This document shows positions 61,362 through 64,000 of a stretch of 64,000 nt of DNA, one piece after another. Under the pieces are notes generated by a model. It did no database searches. It was not told the origin of the DNA and worked only from the letters and a program-made list of their open reading frames with translations. Both the position numbers and the translations under genes were made by a program. The stretch lies in the NCBI GenBank assembly GCA_000824785.1, contig CCNB01000003.1:62001-126000 (forward strand). The letters are read 5' to 3'. Numbering within the stretch: position 1 is the stretch's first letter; the number at the start of each line of letters is the position of its first letter. The DNA is from Mesorhizobium plurifarium (lineage in GTDB: Bacteria; Pseudomonadota; Alphaproteobacteria; Rhizobiales; Rhizobiaceae).

Positions 61362-61769
61362 ATGCCACGGGTTTCGGAGCTTTTCTTTAAGACAGCCATC
61401 GTCTTTCTCATCCTGGGCATCGCCGCCGGGCTTCAGATGGCGATTTCGGGCGATCACGGCGCCTTCCCGGCGCATGCCCACATCAACCTTCTTGGCTGGG
61501 TCACCAGCGCCATCTTCGGCGGCTACTATGCGCTCAACCCGGCCAAGGCGGAACGCCGCGTCGCCATGATCCATTACGGCCTCTACACGGTCGGCATCGT
61601 CATCATGCTGCCCGCGCTCTACTGGATGCTGGCGGCAGGCCATCCGGAGATCGAACCGGTCGTGGCGATAGGCTCGCTGATCGTTGCTGCTGCGGTGCTG
61701 GTCTTTGGCTTCGTCGTCTTCTCGTCGCCGGAGACGGTGCGCTCGGCCTCGCCGGCCACCGCACGCTAG
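61362..61769 (+). CDS. Small membrane protein related to heme-copper oxidase subunit I
   Basis: The 135-residue protein has four hydrophobic helices (FLILGIAAGLQMAI; LLGWVTSAIFGGYYAL; GLYTVGIVIMLPALYWML; VVAIGSLIVAAAVLVFGF). The segment PAHAHINLLGWV resembles a His-bearing helix start in heme-copper oxidases and nitric oxide reductases, but the protein is only a quarter of their length. It is probably a stand-alone member of an uncharacterised family. A good ribosome site (GGGAGGA) precedes the ATG. Confidence 0.65.
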   Translation: MPRVSELFFKTAIVFLILGIAAGLQMAISGDHGAFPAHAHINLLGWVTSAIFGGYYALNPAKAERRVAMIHYGLYTVGIVIMLPALYWMLAAGHPEIEPVVAIGSLIVAAAVLVFGFVVFSSPETVRSASPATAR

Positions 61770-62003
61770 TCTAGCTCAGCAAACTCGGCAGGATTGCAGC
61801 CAGCCCGGGCTATAGTTCGGACGGCTGCAAGCCTGCCGTCTGCGTTGCTCCGCGCGGCAATTCGTTAAGGGCGGTCGCCGGCGATGCAAATTTGCGGTGC
61901 TTCGGAGCCCGGCTCCTGCATTCGAGCAAAGAATGTGGCGTGCCGGGCTTATGCAGCGGCCGCCTCCAGTCCGCTGCCAACCGCGAAATCCCACGCAAAG
62001 CGA

Positions 62004-62363
62004 TCAGGGAAGCAGTGTCGGGAACAGCCGCAAGATGAGAGCGTGGATGATGCCGTCGCGCTCGAACGGACCGGGTATCTTCGCGGGCGCCGAGCTTGCG
62101 TCCGCCTTGCCTTCGTCGGTCACGCGGGTTTCGCCGTGCACGAGCCAGAGCACGGCCACGAAATAGCCGGCCTGCAGAACCACGGCCGCCAGGAACGTCC
62201 AGCCGATCGCCATCCAGCCGGATCCCGTGGACATGAAGGTCCAGCCGAGGATGACCAGAAGCGTTGCCGCCATTCCCACAAGAAACTGCGGAAAATACAT
62301 TTGCCCAACCGAGCGCCGCGACCACATTCGGCCATCGGCGATCTCGCCCATATCTCTACCCAT
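62004..62363 (-). CDS. SyrA/ExoX-like exopolysaccharide repressor family protein
   Basis: A 119-residue protein. From the inner ATG at 62300 (MYFPQFLVGMAATLLVILGW) the remainder has two membrane helices, the second being FLAAVVLQAGYFVAVLWLV, then a soluble tail. This two-helix pattern with LLQ-GYF is that of the rhizobial SyrA/ExoX family of small proteins which lower exopolysaccharide synthesis after translation. Which start is used is not clear. It lies some 22 kb from the ExsH-like glycanase, which also concerns exopolysaccharide. Confidence 0.65.
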   Translation of the reverse strand: MGRDMGEIADGRMWSRRSVGQMYFPQFLVGMAATLLVILGWTFMSTGSGWMAIGWTFLAAVVLQAGYFVAVLWLVHGETRVTDEGKADASSAPAKIPGPFERDGIIHALILRLFPTLLP

Positions 62364-62589
62364 CTTGACCCATGCACCTTTTCCGGGTGGACCGCAAGCT
62401 TGAACGACCTGCCGGCTGGTCCATCGCCCTTTCGTCCGGTCCCGATAGGGACGACGGACGCAGGACTTCCGTGTGACAACTGGGAATTGCGCCGGATCGT
62501 TCCCTCGGCGGTGGGATTAACACACCTCTGATGGACCGCAACGCATGTGCAGTCGGATGCCGAGCGTGTTCGCATGTCTATGGACGAAA

Positions 62590-62615
62590 AAAGGCCCGCA
62601 CCTAGGCGGGCCTTT
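62590..62615 (-). terminator. Intrinsic terminator of the DUF1236 gene
   Basis: AAAGGCCCGC and GCGGGCCTTT form a 10-base stem with a 6-base loop. On the minus strand it is followed by a run of T. It lies 20 bases after the stop of the gene at 62635-63558. Confidence 0.8.
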
Positions 62616-62634
62616 ATCCGCTATGCTGACCTGG

Positions 62635-63558
62635 TCAGCTCAGGATCACAACGATCTTGTAGGTATCCGGGTCGACAATGACAATGCGTCCATCGGCCAG
62701 CACGAAATACTCATAGGACTCGTAGGCAGGCACGATCTTCACGATGCGGGCCGGCAGGCGGTGCAGACGCACCTTGTGACGCGGCACCTCGACACCGACC
62801 GAGATGTCGAAGCTGACATCGCGGACCGGCTCGACATGGGTCTCATGGATGACCTGGGTGATCTGCGTCTTCTGTTCCACCGTCACGTTGTTGATCGAAG
62901 CCGTCTTGTTCTGGTCGGTTTCGACGTTGGTATTGCCCTGGGCGTTCTGCTCGGTCTGCATCTTGGTGTTACCCTGAGCGTTCTGCTCGGTGGCGGTACC
63001 GGTCTTGCCCTGGGCGTTCTGCTGGGTCTGCATCTTGGTGTTGCCACCCTGAGCGTTCTGCTCGGTGGTTGTGCCAGTCTTACCCTGCGCCTGCTGGTCG
63101 GTCTGGATCTTCGTCTTGTCCTGGGCATTCTGCTGTTTGGTGGTACCGGTCTTGCCTTGGGCGTTTTGCTCGGTCTGCATCTTGGTGGTGCCCTGAGCGT
63201 TCTGCTCGGTGGTGCCGGCCTTGCCCTGCGCCTGCTTCTTCTTCAACTGTGTGTTGTCCTGAGCGTTCTGATCGGTACCAGTGCCGGCCTGACCCTGGGC
63301 CTGTTCATCGGTCTTCATCTTGGCCTTGCCCTGGGCCTGCTCTTCGGTGTTGGCGCCGGCCTTGCCCTGGGCGTTCATTTCAGTCTTCGATTTCATCTCG
63401 CCCTGAGCCTGCCCGCCAGCCTTGCCACCCTTCTGACAATCGGCCGTGCCGGCCGCGCAATTATCGCCGCCGCTCGGCTGTGCGGACTCGGTCTGGGCCA
63501 TCGCGGCGCCGCAGCCGACGCCGAGCGCAATCATGCTCGTGATAAGCAGGTGTTTCAT
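62635..63558 (-). CDS. Exported repeat protein with C-terminal DUF1236 domain
   Basis: The 307-residue protein has a signal peptide MKHLLITSMIALGVGCGAAM (cleaved near AMA-QT), followed by about 180 residues of degenerate 12- to 16-residue repeats such as TEQNAQGKTGTT and TKMQTEQNAQG. The last 85 residues form a DUF1236-type domain (VPRHKVRLHRLPARIVKIVP, YEYFVLADGRIVIVDPDTYK). DUF1236 proteins are common exported proteins of rhizobia without a known role. It has its own terminator and a candidate EcfG promoter, and is divergent from another DUF1236 gene. Confidence 0.8.
   Translation of the reverse strand: MKHLLITSMIALGVGCGAAMAQTESAQPSGGDNCAAGTADCQKGGKAGGQAQGEMKSKTEMNAQGKAGANTEEQAQGKAKMKTDEQAQGQAGTGTDQNAQDNTQLKKKQAQGKAGTTEQNAQGTTKMQTEQNAQGKTGTTKQQNAQDKTKIQTDQQAQGKTGTTTEQNAQGGNTKMQTQQNAQGKTGTATEQNAQGNTKMQTEQNAQGNTNVETDQNKTASINNVTVEQKTQITQVIHETHVEPVRDVSFDISVGVEVPRHKVRLHRLPARIVKIVPAYESYEYFVLADGRIVIVDPDTYKIVVILS
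62920..63390. repeat. Tandem coding repeats (NAQG-type)
   Basis: Within the DUF1236 gene, the same theme of CTGGGCGTTCTGCTCGGT with variants of ACCGGTCTTGCC and CATCTTGGTG comes back about eight to ten times at variable spacing. Each unit encodes a Gln/Asn/Gly/Thr-rich block. Such tandem coding repeats are prone to change in number. Confidence 0.7.
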
Positions 63559-63597
63559 GGGATTTCTCCTCGGAAAGTTCGGTCCCTTCGTTGAGAA

Positions 63598-63622
63598 AAC
63601 CCCGCCCGAAAAGCATTGTTCC
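63598..63622 (-). promoter_or_regulatory. Candidate EcfG promoter for the DUF1236 repeat gene
   Basis: The minus strand shows GGAAC (63622-63618), 16 bases and GGTT (63601-63598), one mismatch to GGAAC-N16-CGTT, 40 bases before the ATG. It is the same form as the site at 58434-58458. Confidence 0.5.
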
Positions 63623-63703
63623 GAAATTGCTGCGCCGGGCGCAGATGATGGTTTCGCGGAACACGGCGGCGGTATTTTTGCGAGTCCGAGTCTGAATTTT
63701 GCA

Positions 63704-63728
63704 GGAACAAGGGTAGGCGAATGGCGTT
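63704..63728 (+). promoter_or_regulatory. EcfG-type promoter, exact consensus
   Basis: GGAAC (63704-63708), 16 bases, then CGTT (63725-63728) match the alphaproteobacterial general stress sigma consensus exactly. The next gene starts at 63810, so the leader would be about 75 bases. Confidence 0.6.
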
Positions 63729-63809
63729 ACGGCAATGCCGACCCGCTGTGGGAAATCGCAGGCGCAGCATCGAGGCGATTTGATACAGTCCACATAGGAG
63801 AGACAACCA

Positions 63810-64000
63810 ATGAAAATGCACTTCACCTCCGCCGCCGCTGGCTTCCTACTTCTGGCAGGCATTGGCGCCGCTGCCGCGCAGGATGTCGTCATCGCGCCTG
63901 AGCAGGAAACCGTCATCAAGGAATATGTGCACAAGCAGCCGCTGGCCTCAGTGAAGGTGCCGGGCGTCGAGTTGAATATCGGCAGCACGCTTCCCGATAC
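63810..64000 (+). CDS. DUF1236 protein, cut by the window edge
   Basis: 64 residues are seen. The signal peptide is MKMHFTSAAAGFLLLAGIGA ending in AAA-QD. The mature start VVIAPEQETVIKEYVHKQPL and SVKVPGVELNIGSTLPDT are typical of DUF1236 proteins. A good ribosome site (ATAGGAG) precedes the ATG. It lacks the repeats of its divergent neighbour in the part seen, and the gene continues beyond 64000. Confidence 0.78.
   Translation, partial: MKMHFTSAAAGFLLLAGIGAAAAQDVVIAPEQETVIKEYVHKQPLASVKVPGVELNIGSTLPD

Overview
The window looks like a chromosomal segment of a Rhizobiales bacterium, most probably Mesorhizobium. The grounds are: high G+C coding sequence, two tandem DUF768 proteins (a family first described in Rhizobium loti), many ABC importers for amino acids, polyamines and sugars, a secreted RTX beta-glycanase with its own type I exporter, a small SyrA/ExoX-like exopolysaccharide repressor, GTTC-N7-GTTC and GGAAC-N16-[CG]GTT regulatory sites of alphaproteobacterial type, and intergenic palindromes common in rhizobia. 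I saw no rRNA, tRNA, CRISPR array, transposase, integrase or replication origin.

Layout. 1-2.6 kb is a lower-G+C edge with a frameshifted KAP-type P-loop NTPase end facing a GHKL ATPase that carries a PD-(D/E)XK-like domain, possibly remains of a defence locus. 2.9-4.9 kb holds a decayed copy of a MoaD-like gene, several small hypotheticals, the DUF768 pair and a 24-residue membrane peptide. 5-9 kb is a molybdenum hydroxylase operon (FAD, 2Fe-2S and Mo subunits plus the intact MoaD-like protein). 9-15.5 kb has an orphan Imm11-like protein, a VanZ-like protein, and a GlxA-type regulator next to an aminotransferase/FAD amine oxidase pair, then an EamA exporter. 15.6-20.9 kb combines a SARP/BTAD-alpha/beta-hydrolase fusion regulator with an OsmC/flavin monooxygenase/FAD monooxygenase/MaoC operon. 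21.5-28 kb is a run of seven ABC importer genes (PotABCD-like, plus a polar amino acid system without its own ATPase).

28.3-34.9 kb is an amino or imino acid catabolism region: amidase, LysR regulator, PLP lyase/transferase, ornithine cyclodeaminase-like enzyme, FAD oxidase and RidA. 35.5-40 kb is an ExsH-like GH16 enzyme with a PrsDE-like exporter. 40.4-43.9 kb has a ProC-like reductase, an SRPBCC protein, an SDR with altered catalytic residues and an SMP-30 lactonase. The lactonase is divergent from a FadR-type regulator that heads an oxidative sugar catabolism operon (enolase-superfamily dehydratase, sugar ABC importer, SDR, aldose epimerase) ending at 50.4 kb. Next come dinB with a LexA box, a cupin, and small proteins.

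53.9-57.5 kb carries two divergent TadG-like proteins and two TadE-like pseudopilins without the rest of a Tad system. 57.7-64 kb is rich in small exported or stress-type proteins, including two DUF1236 proteins, with three candidate EcfG (general stress sigma) promoters, an inverted pair of dispersed repeats, a candidate small RNA with a strong terminator, a J-domain protein and the SyrA/ExoX-like repressor. The last gene runs off the right edge.
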